A stretch of 64,000 bases of DNA from Lachnospiraceae bacterium (GTDB taxonomy: Bacteria > Bacillota > Clostridia > Lachnospirales > Lachnospiraceae): NCBI GenBank assembly GCA_017438775.1, contig JAFRUR010000092.1, positions 1-64,000 of the forward strand. Reading direction: 5' to 3'. Positions 34,243-41,979 of the stretch are shown here, in pieces. A program made the position numbers and the translations under genes. The notes below the pieces were generated by a model. The model had not been told where the DNA came from. It did not search any database and worked only from the letters and a program-made list of their open reading frames with translations. Each line of letters begins with the position of its first letter. The first letter of the stretch is position 1.

Positions 34243-34752
34243 TCAGCCCAGCTGCTCCTCGAAATTAAGCGTCATCAGCATATAGCCTGCGATCGCGTCC
34301 TTTTCCCGCCCCTCGCGGATGAGCGCGATGATGTTTTTGATTTCCTCATAGAGACGGGCCAGGATCTCGTTTCTGTCGTTTCGCCCCTCCAGTTTTTGGA
34401 GGAGTTTGGGCGCGACCTCGTAATAGTGAAGCTTCAAGGAATGGCCCGTGATCGTGCGGTCCAGCACCTCGTCGCGGAAGCGCCGCAGCGTCTGGAGTTC
34501 TTCGCAGTCGTCAGGAAGGCCCATATACTCGCAGCAGGCGCTCGTCAGGAAGCAGCCGTCCGCGGAAGAGGAGCAGTCGTCCGCCTCTTCCCAGTTGGAG
34601 GAACAGGAGTCATCCTTGTAATAATAGGCATAGAAATGCGAACAGCGGTTTCGGTCGTCGTCGTCCTCGAACTCATAGTGTTTGCAGGAACCGCAGTGGT
34701 ATTTCTCCACCTCGCACTTGTTCCCGTATTTGTCTTCGCGTGTCATTGCCAT
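34243..34752 (-). CDS. CFI-box-CTERM-type Cys-rich protein
   Basis: A 169-aa protein. The N-terminal 60 residues are rich in Cys and acidic residues (YHCGSCKHYEFEDDDD, two Cys pairs likely to bind a metal), followed by a CFI-box-like segment (CFLTSACCEYMGLPDDC) leading to helices TLRRFRDEVLD and LLQKLEGRNDRNEILARL. The CFI-box is a recurring C-terminal domain of unknown function, here placed centrally. AAGGAGGTGCAGCT precedes the ATG. It is first in an operon with the Sel1-repeat gene, which is a recurrent companion for such proteins. Confidence 0.78.
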   Translation of the reverse strand: MAMTREDKYGNKCEVEKYHCGSCKHYEFEDDDDRNRCSHFYAYYYKDDSCSSNWEEADDCSSSADGCFLTSACCEYMGLPDDCEELQTLRRFRDEVLDRTITGHSLKLHYYEVAPKLLQKLEGRNDRNEILARLYEEIKNIIALIREGREKDAIAGYMLMTLNFEEQLG

Positions 34753-34784
34753 AGCTGCACCTCCTTCTGTCAGGTTCTAATCTC

Positions 34785-34813
34785 ATTCTATCCCAATGAA
34801 AAATACGCGTCAA
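34785..34813 (-). promoter_or_regulatory. Promoter of the CFI-box/Sel1 operon
   Basis: TTGACG (34813-34808), 17-base spacer, TAGAAT (34790-34785), about 33 bases before the ATG at 34752. Confidence 0.7.
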
Positions 34814-34941
34814 TAAGGCGCGCCATACAAAACCCTCTGCTTCCGGAGATTTACATGGCGGGACAACGGCGCCTCATCCAGGCCGACTGGCTCCACTCCC
34901 GCTATCAAAAATGAACTCTTTATGTCTTATAGCAGACCCCC

Positions 34942-34970
34942 TTGTCAAACGGGGACCCATCGTATATAAT
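34942..34970 (+). promoter_or_regulatory. Promoter of mecA
   Basis: TTGTCA (34942-34947), 17-base spacer, TATAAT (34965-34970), about 35 bases before the ATG at 35006. Confidence 0.8.
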
Positions 34971-35005
34971 CAGGTATCCAAAGAAAAATCAGATTGGAAA
35001 ACCTC

Positions 35006-35701
35006 ATGAAAATAGAACGAATCAACGACCATCAGTTCCGCTGCGTGCTCTCGCGCAAGGACCTGCTCGACCGAAGCATGAAGCTGGCCGAGCTGGCCTA
35101 CGGCTCCCCCAAGGCCCGCGAGCTCTTCAACGAGATGATGGAAAAAGCATATGAGGACCTCGGCTTCGAGATCGGAGACCTCCCCGTCATGGTGGAGGCG
35201 ATTCCCATGCCCGGAGAAGAGATCGTCCTCATCATCAGCCGCGTGGAGGACCCGGACGAACTCGACACCCGCTTCTCCCGCTTTACCCCTGCCGGCGCTC
35301 AGGAGGAATCTGCCCCCGGCCGCGACGGCCTGGACGACCTTCTCTCGGTCTTCCGCCGCGTCGCGGACGCCGTGAAGGACGCGCAGGAGCCCGCGCCCGA
35401 AGAGCCGGCCGACGCCACCCGCGTCTTCTCCTTCCCGGACCTCGATTCGGTCTGCGAAGCCTGCCGCGTCGTCGCCTCCTTCTTTGCGGGCGACAGCGCC
35501 CTCTACAAGAGCCCGGAGGGCCGCTACTACCTCTCCGTCTCCTGCGGCAAGGGCGAGAAGGAGGACTTCTCCCGCGTCCTCAACATCCTGGGCGAATACG
35601 GCGCGCGGGATGGACGGAGCGACGCGCACGCGGCGCACTTCACGGAGCACCTGCGTCCCCTCATGGAGAGCGGCGCCGTGCAGCGCCTGGCCCGGGTGTG
35701 A
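35006..35701 (+). CDS. mecA: MecA-family adaptor protein
   Basis: A 231-aa adaptor protein of the MecA/YpbH family. The N-terminal domain (MKIERINDHQFRCVLSRKDL ...) resembles the substrate-binding part of B. subtilis MecA. An acidic linker (about residues 95-135) leads to a C-terminal domain (FSFPDLDSVCEACRVV ... SALYKSPEGRYYLSVS), which in MecA contacts the ClpC ATPase. The family feeds proteins to ClpCP. ATG 35006 is chosen over the in-frame TTG at 34994. Monocistronic, with promoter and terminator. The exact substrates are unknown. Confidence 0.9.
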   Translation: MKIERINDHQFRCVLSRKDLLDRSMKLAELAYGSPKARELFNEMMEKAYEDLGFEIGDLPVMVEAIPMPGEEIVLIISRVEDPDELDTRFSRFTPAGAQEESAPGRDGLDDLLSVFRRVADAVKDAQEPAPEEPADATRVFSFPDLDSVCEACRVVASFFAGDSALYKSPEGRYYLSVSCGKGEKEDFSRVLNILGEYGARDGRSDAHAAHFTEHLRPLMESGAVQRLARV

Positions 35702-35733
35702 TCCGCACGCCCGACAGACTCCAAAAAACCACA

Positions 35734-35757
35734 GCGCGCCCCGCGGGGCGCGCTTTT
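35734..35757 (+). terminator. Terminator of mecA
   Basis: Perfect palindrome GCGCGCCCCG/CGGGGCGCGC (35734-35753), then TTTTCTT. Confidence 0.85.
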
Positions 35758-35862
35758 CTTCTGCCATAGCTTAAGAAGGCTCCGCCGGCCGTCTCCGGCG
35801 CCGTGAACCGCATGATATTGCCGGACTGTTTCTGAAACCGCCGCCGTGCGGCCTGACAATAC

Positions 35863-35896
35863 AAAAAAGCGCAGACACATCGTCTGCGCTTTTTTC
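35863..35896. terminator. Bidirectional terminator behind the DUF1858 gene
   Basis: Arms GCGCAGAC/GTCTGCGC flanked by A6 on one side and T6 on the other (35863-35896), so it can stop transcription from either side. It serves the DUF1858 gene (stop at 35915) and could back up the mecA terminator. Confidence 0.88.
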
Positions 35897-35914
35897 TGTC
35901 TCTTCGGAAAAAGC

Positions 35915-36169
35915 TTACGCCTCGGCGGCCAGCTCGCCCTCGGCAGGCTCCTCGTTCGCGATCTGCTGGGCACCGAAGTACTCCTGGATGTAGGCGATCA
36001 GGTCGTCCGGATCGATGCCGTGCACGTAGCAGGCCTCTTCCAGGGACTCGCCCGACGCGGCGATGCAGCCGATGCAGTGCATGCCCGCCGCCATGAGGAC
36101 CGGCGCCACTTCCGGCGACTGCTCCAGGATATCCGAAATGAGCATGTCCTTGCTGATGTTGATCTCCAT
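35915..36169 (-). CDS. DUF1858-domain small protein
   Basis: An 84-aa protein of the DUF1858 type. It shows [27 protein letters not shown], the family's H-C-x2-C motif near residue 31, then [21 protein letters not shown]. Related domains occur in ScdA/RIC-type iron-sulfur repair proteins and beside hybrid cluster proteins; a metal or redox role is plausible, not shown. Residues 66-84 are an Ala/Glu-rich tail. AGGAGGAGACAC precedes the ATG at 36169. Confidence 0.9.
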   Translation of the reverse strand: MEINISKDMLISDILEQSPEVAPVLMAAGMHCIGCIAASGESLEEACYVHGIDPDDLIAYIQEYFGAQQIANEEPAEGELAAEA

Positions 36170-36257
36170 GTGTCTCCTCCTTTTTCGGTATGGCCGCCGC
36201 GGCGGCCGAAGGTCTCGATTTCGCGGCCGGAACCGTGCGGGCCCGGCCTGTTGCTGT

Positions 36258-36286
36258 ATCATACCACACCGCACCCCGTTGCGCAA
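36258..36286 (-). promoter_or_regulatory. Promoter of the DUF1858 gene
   Basis: TTGCGC (36286-36281), 17-base spacer, TATGAT (36263-36258) preceded by TGTGG. It is divergent from the mgtE promoter 70 bases away. Confidence 0.75.
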
Positions 36287-36333
36287 GTACAAGTCACGGC
36301 GGAAATCTCTACAAAACACGCCGAAAAACAGGG

Positions 36334-36362
36334 TGGACAAGTCCTGCGGCCGCTGTTATACT
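36334..36362 (+). promoter_or_regulatory. Promoter of the mgtE leader
   Basis: TGGACA (36334-36339), 17-base spacer, TATACT (36357-36362). Transcription would start near 36369, giving a leader of about 360 bases before mgtE. Confidence 0.7.
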
Positions 36363-36368
36363 GTGGTT

Positions 36369-36728
36369 GCGGATGTCATATCCGTCTGTTTAGGCGCGGT
36401 CTTTTTGCTCCGGCACGGCCGCAAAAATCTTGAGAAAGGTGAGGTGGAACAGCGTGGATAACTGTGATAGTTGCGGGCGAACGTGCAACCCAGGGACAGC
36501 CGCTTTCCTGATGGCCGCGCGCAAGAGCGCTTCCGCCTCTCCCGCACGCATCTGAGCCATCCGGCTGCGGGCATCGCCCGCGATCCCCATTTTGGACGTC
36601 ACTTGCAATACCACTTTTTTCTTCGCATGCAGAGGCTTTACACAAGGTAAAGTTCGGTTTGCGTGTTTTGGCATGCCCAGACGCAGCCGCGCCGTCCCGC
36701 GCGGCAACAAGGAAAAGAGGTATTTCTC
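36369..36728 (+). other. Long 5' leader of mgtE
   Basis: About 360 bases of transcribed sequence before mgtE. It holds a small open reading frame (36454-36555), a GCGGGC-ATC-GCCCGC hairpin near 36570, and a nested stem GCATGC...GCATGC enclosing CTTTAC-ACAAG-GTAAAG (about 36627-36677). Magnesium transporter genes often have sensing leaders (M-box). The M-box core blocks could not be matched here, so any regulation by this leader is only suggested by its length. Confidence 0.4.
36454..36555 (+). CDS. Possible 33-aa Cys-motif leader peptide
   Basis: A GTG-started 33-codon frame with a good ribosome site (AGGTGAGGTGG, six bases away) in the mgtE leader. The product has an N-terminal CDSCGRTC motif (residues 4-11), then a small, basic, Ala/Ser-rich tail. 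It could be a regulatory leader peptide, or the remnant of a longer Cys-motif protein. No homologue can be named with confidence. Confidence 0.35.
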   Translation: MDNCDSCGRTCNPGTAAFLMAARKSASASPARI

Positions 36729-38198
36729 ATGGAAGAAGTGAAAGATCTGCTGGAGGAGGAACTCCAGGAGGAAATGTAGGAGGCCCCTGAGTTTCCCGAC
36801 GGAGAGCCCGGCCGGGCTCCCGACTACGAGGCCGAGATCCTCTCCATCATCCGCTCGGATACGTCGCCCCGGGTGCTCCGCCAGAAGCTGGACGATTATC
36901 ACGAGAACGATATCGCCAGCGTGCTGCCGCAGCTCACCCTGAGCGAGCGGCGCAAGCTCTACCGCATCCTCAACCTCCCGATGCTGTCCGCCATCCTGGA
37001 CCGCGCGGACGAGGACGAGGCCGGCCAGTACATCAACGAGATGGACGTGCACCGCGCCGCGGACGTCGTCTCGGAGATGGAATCCGACACCGCCATCAAG
37101 GTCCTGCGGACCCTGCCCAAGGAGCGCCGCAGCCTCATCATCGACCTGATGGACTCGGAGTCCAAGCGCGACATCGCCCTGATCGCATCCTTCGACGAGG
37201 ATGAGATCGGCAGCCGCATGACCACCAACTGCATCATCATCCGCGAGAACCTCACGGTCAAGGAGGCCATGAGCGAGCTGGTGGCCCAGGCCGGAGAAAA
37301 CGACAACATTTCGACCATCTTCGTGGTGGACGATACCGGCGCGTTCTACGGCGCCATCGACTTAAAAGAGCTCATCATCGCCCGGCAGGATGCGGATCTC
37401 GACGATCTGATCCTCACCTCCTTCCCGTACGTCTACGGCAACGAGGAGATCGACGACTGTATCGAGCGCCTGAAGGATTACTCGGAAGACTTCATCCCGG
37501 TCCTGGACAACAACAACCGCATTCTGGGCGTCATCACGTCCCAGAGCATCATCCAGGTCGTGGACGACGCCCTCGGCGAAGACTACGCCCGTCTGGCCGG
37601 TCTGACCGCAGAGGAAGATCTGGAGGAGCCTCTGCGCGACAGCATGCGGAAGCGCCTGCCCTGGCTGCTGGTCCTTCTGGGCCTCGGCCTCGTGGTCTCT
37701 TCCGTGGTCGGCGTTTTCGAGACCGTCGTCTCGCAGCTGACCATCATCATGGCCTTCCAGTCCCTGATCCTGGATATGTCCGGCAACGTGGGCACCCAGT
37801 CCCTGGCCGTGACCATCCGCGTCCTCATGGACGAACAGCTCACCGGCAAGCAGAAACTCGGCTTCTTCTTCAAGGAGCTGCGGGTCGGCTTCTCCAACGG
37901 CCTCATCCTCGGGTTCTTCTCCTGCATCCTGGTGGGTCTGTACATCTACTTCTTCAAGGTGCACAACCTCGGCTTCGCCTACGCCATCGCCGGCTGCATC
38001 GGCATTTCGATGCTGTGCGCGATGATCATCGCCAGCTGCATGGGCACCCTGATCCCGATGACCCTCAAGAAGCTGGGCGTGGACCCGGCCGTGGCCTCCG
38101 GCCCCCTGATCACCACCACCAACGACCTGATCGCCGTGGTCACCTACTACAGCCTGAGCTGGGTGCTGCTCATCAACGTGCTGCATCTGGGAGGCTGA
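36729..38198 (+). CDS. mgtE: MgtE magnesium channel/transporter with an in-frame TAG near the start
   Basis: Magnesium channel of the MgtE family. An N-domain of helical repeats is followed by two CBS domains (about MTTNCIIIRENLTVKEAM to GVITSQSII) and five membrane segments (from WLLVLLGLGLVVSSVVG), including the conserved GNVGTQSLAV and the C-terminal TTTNDLIAVVTYYSL. Translating from ATG 36729 (ribosome site AAAAGAGGT) gives 16 codons and then TAG at 36777-36779, after which the frame is open to 38198. Homology to the MgtE N-domain seems to extend upstream of the first possible later start (GTG 36873, no ribosome site), so the stop falls inside the ancestral gene. It may be a real nonsense change, a sequence error or readthrough. 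Apart from this the protein is intact. Confidence 0.82.
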
Positions 38199-38220
38199 GC
38201 TCCTCTTTTCCGCATACATA

Positions 38221-38262
38221 AAGATCCGGTCCGCAGACGTCCTGCGCGGCCGGATCTTTTTC
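38221..38262 (+). terminator. Terminator of mgtE (repeat copy 1)
   Basis: Outer arms AAGATCCGG/CCGGATCTT (38221-38257 region) with an inner CCGC-rich stem, then TTTTTC. A near copy with the same flank occurs at 41829-41886. Confidence 0.85.
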
Positions 38263-38293
38263 TTTGCAGAGTTATAGGGCAAAACGTGTTGGT

Positions 38294-38334
38294 AAAAACG
38301 GCTGGAATCCACGTGTTTCTGCGGATTTCAGCCG
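38294..38334 (-). terminator. Terminator of the apbE-like gene
   Basis: Arms CGGCTGGAATCC (38299-38310) and GGATTTCAGCCG (38323-38334), 11 of 12 paired, followed on the minus strand by five T. About 50 bases behind the stop at 38386. Confidence 0.75.
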
Positions 38335-38385
38335 CTGTATCTTTTTTGAAGAAGTTGCAGGGCGGCCAGAACGAGCCGACCGCAT

Positions 38386-39282
38386 TTACATGAGAAGCCG
38401 CAGGTCCTTCGAGCGGACGACGGTCCCGTCCCGCAGCAGGAAGACGCCCTTCGTCCCGAACCGATGAAGAAGGCCAAGTCCCGCATCTGGCCCGAGAATG
38501 AGCGCCGCCGTCGCAAGCGCGTCCGCCGTCATCGATTCGGTCCCGATCACCGTCACCGACAGAAGATCCGTTTCCGCGGGACGGCCGGTCCTCGGATCGA
38601 TGATATGGTGATACCATTTCCCGCCGTGCTCAAATCCGCGCTCGGTAATGCCGGACGTGACGACCGTTCCGTCCGTCGACTCCACGGCCGCCCAGTACGC
38701 CTTCCCCCATGCGGCACCGGGCGTCTGGAGACCGATCCGCCACGGGCAGCCGTCTTCCTTTCCTCCGATCGTGACGATGTTTCCTCCGAAGTTCAACAGG
38801 CCGTGCCTTGTTCCCGCCTCCCGGAGGAGATCGGCGATCCGATCCGCGATATAGCCCTTCGCGATTCCGCCGAGGTCCAGATCTCCGTTTCCCGTTTTGA
38901 CGACCGCGTCCCCGCAGATCTCATACCCCGTCGACAGCGCTTCTTCGCGCGCGGCAAGGATACGGTCTTCCGACGGGGGCTCCGGCTTTTCCGCCTTGCA
39001 ATTCCAGAGGGAAACCAATCTTCCGACGGAGAGCGAAAACGCGCCGTCAGAGGCTGCGGAGACCTCCTCCGCAGCCCGGAGCATCCGGACCGTGTCCTCC
39101 GAGACCGGGACGGGCGCGCCGCTGCTTCGGTTGATCCGGGCGATCTCACTGTCCGGCTCGAAGCGGCTGAAACGGCGATGATACGCCTCGCACCGCCGCA
39201 CCGCCTCCTCCAGAACGGAATCCGGACAGTCCGCCGTGATCGTATTGACCGTATCAAACTGATAGCAGGTTCTCGTGTTCAT
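38386..39282 (-). CDS. apbE: FAD:protein FMN transferase (ApbE family)
   Basis: A 298-aa ApbE-type enzyme that attaches FMN covalently to a Thr/Ser of target proteins. Motifs: FDTVNTI at the start, FSLSVGRLVSLW, DLDLGGIAKGYIADRIADLL (FAD/Mg site), GLLNFGGNIVTIG, HHIIDPRTGRPA and SVTVIGTESMTADALATAALI. There is no signal peptide or lipobox, so this copy works in the cytoplasm. It lies 24 bases behind the reductase gene with two FMN-binding domains, its evident target. Confidence 0.94.
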   Translation of the reverse strand: MNTRTCYQFDTVNTITADCPDSVLEEAVRRCEAYHRRFSRFEPDSEIARINRSSGAPVPVSEDTVRMLRAAEEVSAASDGAFSLSVGRLVSLWNCKAEKPEPPSEDRILAAREEALSTGYEICGDAVVKTGNGDLDLGGIAKGYIADRIADLLREAGTRHGLLNFGGNIVTIGGKEDGCPWRIGLQTPGAAWGKAYWAAVESTDGTVVTSGITERGFEHGGKWYHHIIDPRTGRPAETDLLSVTVIGTESMTADALATAALILGPDAGLGLLHRFGTKGVFLLRDGTVVRSKDLRLLM

Positions 39283-39306
39283 CGATCCGCACCCGGGTCC
39301 GGCGCC

Positions 39307-41622
39307 TCAAAGCCCGTAGTTCTCCTTTACGAATGCCACCGTCTCTTTCGCGGCCGCCATCGCGGAGGCGATCAGCCAGCCCTGATTCACGCCGCCGAGG
39401 CCGATGTAATTCTTCTCGTTGCTCAGGATGACGCCGAAGGAATCCTGCCCAATCGCGTACAGACCGCGGATCGGCGTCTTCCCGTCTTTCCGAAGCACCC
39501 GCATCTTTGTGTCGATGTCGTATCCCCCGCCCGATCCATACATGACCGGCATGGCCTTGATCGCGTAATAGGGCCCCTCCGGGACAGGGCAGAGATAGCG
39601 CGCTTCCTTTCCGAAATCGTCATCCTTTTCCTGTGCGCAGAACGCATTGTAGCGCTTCACGTTTTCGGTCAGGACCGCCGGGTCCATGCCCGTCAGCAGG
39701 GCCAGTTCTTCAAGCGTATCCGCCTTCCATGCGAGACCTTCCTCCACCGCCGCATCCATCGCTTCCTGCATGACCGGAATCGGCACGTCCTTCGGCATGC
39801 CGCCCTGCTGGCAGTACGCCGCGGTTCGTTTGACGTTGTCGGACGTAAAGCCCTCCTTTGCGATGCGGTCGATCTGGGGCTGGGACCAGATGCTGTAAAA
39901 GTAAGGGCCGACCTCCCACGCGTTCGGCGGGACGTCGATGCCGCCCTTTCCGTTCCCGATGCCGTATTCGTTTCCGAAGCGCCGGCCGGTCCGGTCAACG
40001 GCAAGCGAGTTGATCGAACAGCAGAGCCAGAGCGGGATGTCGTTGTACGTCCAGGTCGCGGCGCGTCCGGTCCGGGGCGTGATCTTCCCTTCGACAAAGT
40101 GGATCGGGAAGTGATGCATGAAACGGGGCAGGCCGATCTCCATCGTGATCGGCGCCATATCCGCATTCCATGTCCCCGCGCCGATCGCAAGACCCGCTTC
40201 GAACAGTTTTCCGTCGTTTGCGCGGTTGCCGTTCTGCTTCCACCTGCCGGCCCAGCGCTGGTCCAGAAGGTTTTCCATCAGCTTTCCGTTCTGACCGAAG
40301 CCGCCGGTGTTGGAGACGACCGCGCGCGCATGAATGACGTATTCTTTTCCCGTCACGGTGTTGCGGGCCCGAACGCCGGTCACCGCACCCGTCTCGTCCT
40401 GAAGATATTGATACGCTTCCGTCTCCAGAAGATATCCGCCTCCGGCCGCGCAGACCTCCGCGAGCATGCGCTTCATATAGCTGTCGATGACGTTTCTGCG
40501 GTCCTCGTAGCTCTCGATGTGGTGGTCGATCCCCGTGCGTGCGAAGTAATTCCAGATCGACTGGAAATGATTGCTGGAGAAATCCGTTTTGTGCGTCAGC
40601 GTCCCGAACGTGTATCCCTCCCGGAAGGCGAGCCAGTCGATCGCCTCCGCGGATTCCCTGCAGTACAGGTCGACGAGTTCCGGTTTGCATTTGAACGTCC
40701 CGTCTTTCCCCCGCGCATGCTCCAGCAGCTCTTTTTTGTAGTCCTCCGTATCGAACAGCGGCTTTCCCCCGTTGACCTTCTCCAGCATCTTCGGCGGGTT
40801 CGGCGCGTTTGCCTCATGGGCGAGCGCAGACTGCCCGCCGATCTTCCCGCATTTGTCGATGCCGAAGACCCGGATCCGTTTCTGGTAATCCGTGTCCTCC
40901 AGCATCAGTTCCGACGCCTTCTTCATCAGCATAATGCCGGCCGTGCTGAGGCCGACGACCAGGATCTCGCATTCGATCTCTTCGGTCTGACCGCGCTCCG
41001 TCTTTTCAGGTCTCCTGCGGAAGTGTCCGATCGCGGAAGGGTCGGATCCGCCCGCCGCAAGCGCTTCCTGCAGGGACTTTTCCACGGCGGATTTAACGGC
41101 GTTGCTTGTCGCCGTGCAGCCGGTGATCGCATCGACCGCAACGGACTGGTTCAGGATCATCCGCGGAATCAGTTTCTCCTTCACGCAGTTTAGCATGACC
41201 TCTGTCTCGCCGTGCTCGTGGCGCTTTTCGGGAACCTCGATCCCGATCAGGGACGTTTCGTTCACCGTGACCGTCACCGGCAGGTCCCAGATCCCCCAGT
41301 AGCCTTTCGAGGCGTTCGTGTATTTCCCCGGCTTCATATGGACTTCTGCCGGCTCCCGCTTCTGTGCCAGCGCCTGCTGCGCGGCTTTTCGCACCGCTTC
41401 GGACGTCACTGTTGCGCCGGAGACCGCATCGACCTCGATCGTGTTTCTCTCCACGATCTCTTTCTTCAGCTGTTCCACGGCACGGTCTCCGATGCCCTCG
41501 GTTTCCTTCGGGGCGTCGATCGCGCACGCCGAGACCGCACCGTCCCGGATCTCCAGTGTGACGGTGACCGGACCTCCAAACCCCTGCGCACTGCCGCGGT
41601 ATACGCCGTTTTCGTTCTGCAT
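39307..41622 (-). CDS. Cytoplasmic flavoprotein reductase with two FMN-binding domains and a fumarate-reductase-like FAD domain
   Basis: A 771-aa protein. Residues about 1-85 and 95-190 are two FMN-binding domains with flavinylation motifs DAVSGATVTS (likely T71) and DAITGCTATS (likely T170; Cys replaces the usual Ala). Residues about 217-771 are a FAD-dependent domain of the fumarate/urocanate/methacrylate reductase group, ending GLYAIGQDSFGVILSNEKN ... GGVNQGWLIASAMAAA. The dinucleotide loop reads VVGLSTAG, deviating from the canonical GxGxxG. No signal peptide is seen, unlike most flavinylated respiratory reductases. It probably reduces a small unsaturated acid with electrons from a soluble donor; the substrate is unknown. 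Paired with the ApbE gene downstream. Confidence 0.88.
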   Translation of the reverse strand: MQNENGVYRGSAQGFGGPVTVTLEIRDGAVSACAIDAPKETEGIGDRAVEQLKKEIVERNTIEVDAVSGATVTSEAVRKAAQQALAQKREPAEVHMKPGKYTNASKGYWGIWDLPVTVTVNETSLIGIEVPEKRHEHGETEVMLNCVKEKLIPRMILNQSVAVDAITGCTATSNAVKSAVEKSLQEALAAGGSDPSAIGHFRRRPEKTERGQTEEIECEILVVGLSTAGIMLMKKASELMLEDTDYQKRIRVFGIDKCGKIGGQSALAHEANAPNPPKMLEKVNGGKPLFDTEDYKKELLEHARGKDGTFKCKPELVDLYCRESAEAIDWLAFREGYTFGTLTHKTDFSSNHFQSIWNYFARTGIDHHIESYEDRRNVIDSYMKRMLAEVCAAGGGYLLETEAYQYLQDETGAVTGVRARNTVTGKEYVIHARAVVSNTGGFGQNGKLMENLLDQRWAGRWKQNGNRANDGKLFEAGLAIGAGTWNADMAPITMEIGLPRFMHHFPIHFVEGKITPRTGRAATWTYNDIPLWLCCSINSLAVDRTGRRFGNEYGIGNGKGGIDVPPNAWEVGPYFYSIWSQPQIDRIAKEGFTSDNVKRTAAYCQQGGMPKDVPIPVMQEAMDAAVEEGLAWKADTLEELALLTGMDPAVLTENVKRYNAFCAQEKDDDFGKEARYLCPVPEGPYYAIKAMPVMYGSGGGYDIDTKMRVLRKDGKTPIRGLYAIGQDSFGVILSNEKNYIGLGGVNQGWLIASAMAAAKETVAFVKENYGL

Positions 41623-41672
41623 TTCGACTCCTTTCTTTTTCCAGACTGTCGAAATTACACCTTCTCGATTTT

Positions 41673-41701
41673 ATTATACGGCGTGTCGGTTCGGATTCCA
41701 A
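41673..41701 (-). promoter_or_regulatory. Promoter of the flavoreductase-apbE operon
   Basis: TTGGAA (41701-41696), 17-base spacer, TATAAT (41678-41673), about 50 bases before the ATG at 41622. The rest of 41623-41979 holds only the repeat at 41829-41886. Confidence 0.75.
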
Positions 41702-41828
41702 TTGATTTCACGCCGGGCGGCCTTTTCGGATGAAAGGGTTTCCCGTTTCATTCACTGGATGTAATTATTCACGCGGCAGGGGCGCGCGACGGTCATCTCC
41801 GTCCTGTATTCGTGAAGCCGGGAACCTT

Positions 41829-41886
41829 TTCCCGCATACGCAAAGATCCGGCCGCGCAGACATCCTGCGGACCGGATCTTTTTCTC
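41829..41886 (+). repeat. Second copy of the mgtE terminator element
   Basis: Terminator-like hairpin AAGATCCGG (41843-41851)/CCGGATCTT (41872-41880) with five following T on the plus strand, preceded by CTTTTCCCGCATAC. The mgtE terminator at 38206-38262 has the same flank and arms, with the inner part in the reverse order. No plus-strand gene ends here. Confidence 0.7.
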
Positions 41887-41979
41887 TGTCAAAGGAACCT
41901 CTCAGCCGGAACGAACTCCCTCCGGCACCCAGACGAGCGCCGCGGCGCTCCTCCCGGTTTCATATCCCGTGCTTCCCCG

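Noticed and set aside
36369-36728. M-box magnesium riboswitch upstream of mgtE
   Set aside because: Only a GGTGAGG block resembles it; the other conserved M-box segments, such as the GCCAATGGGT part and the 3' GCTAAAGCTC part, are missing.
36777-36779. TAG decoded as pyrrolysine, or TAG used as a sense codon
   Set aside because: No recoding signal or dedicated tRNA is visible, and the other genes here do not contain in-frame TAG codons; a mutation or error is simpler.
38464-41193. 909-residue open frame on the plus strand (and similar long frames at 50502-53225, 58870-61101, 9437-11233, 43058-44965)
   Set aside because: These are antisense shadows of well-supported genes in GC-rich DNA; their translations are Arg/His/Val-rich and show no domains, and they have no ribosome sites.
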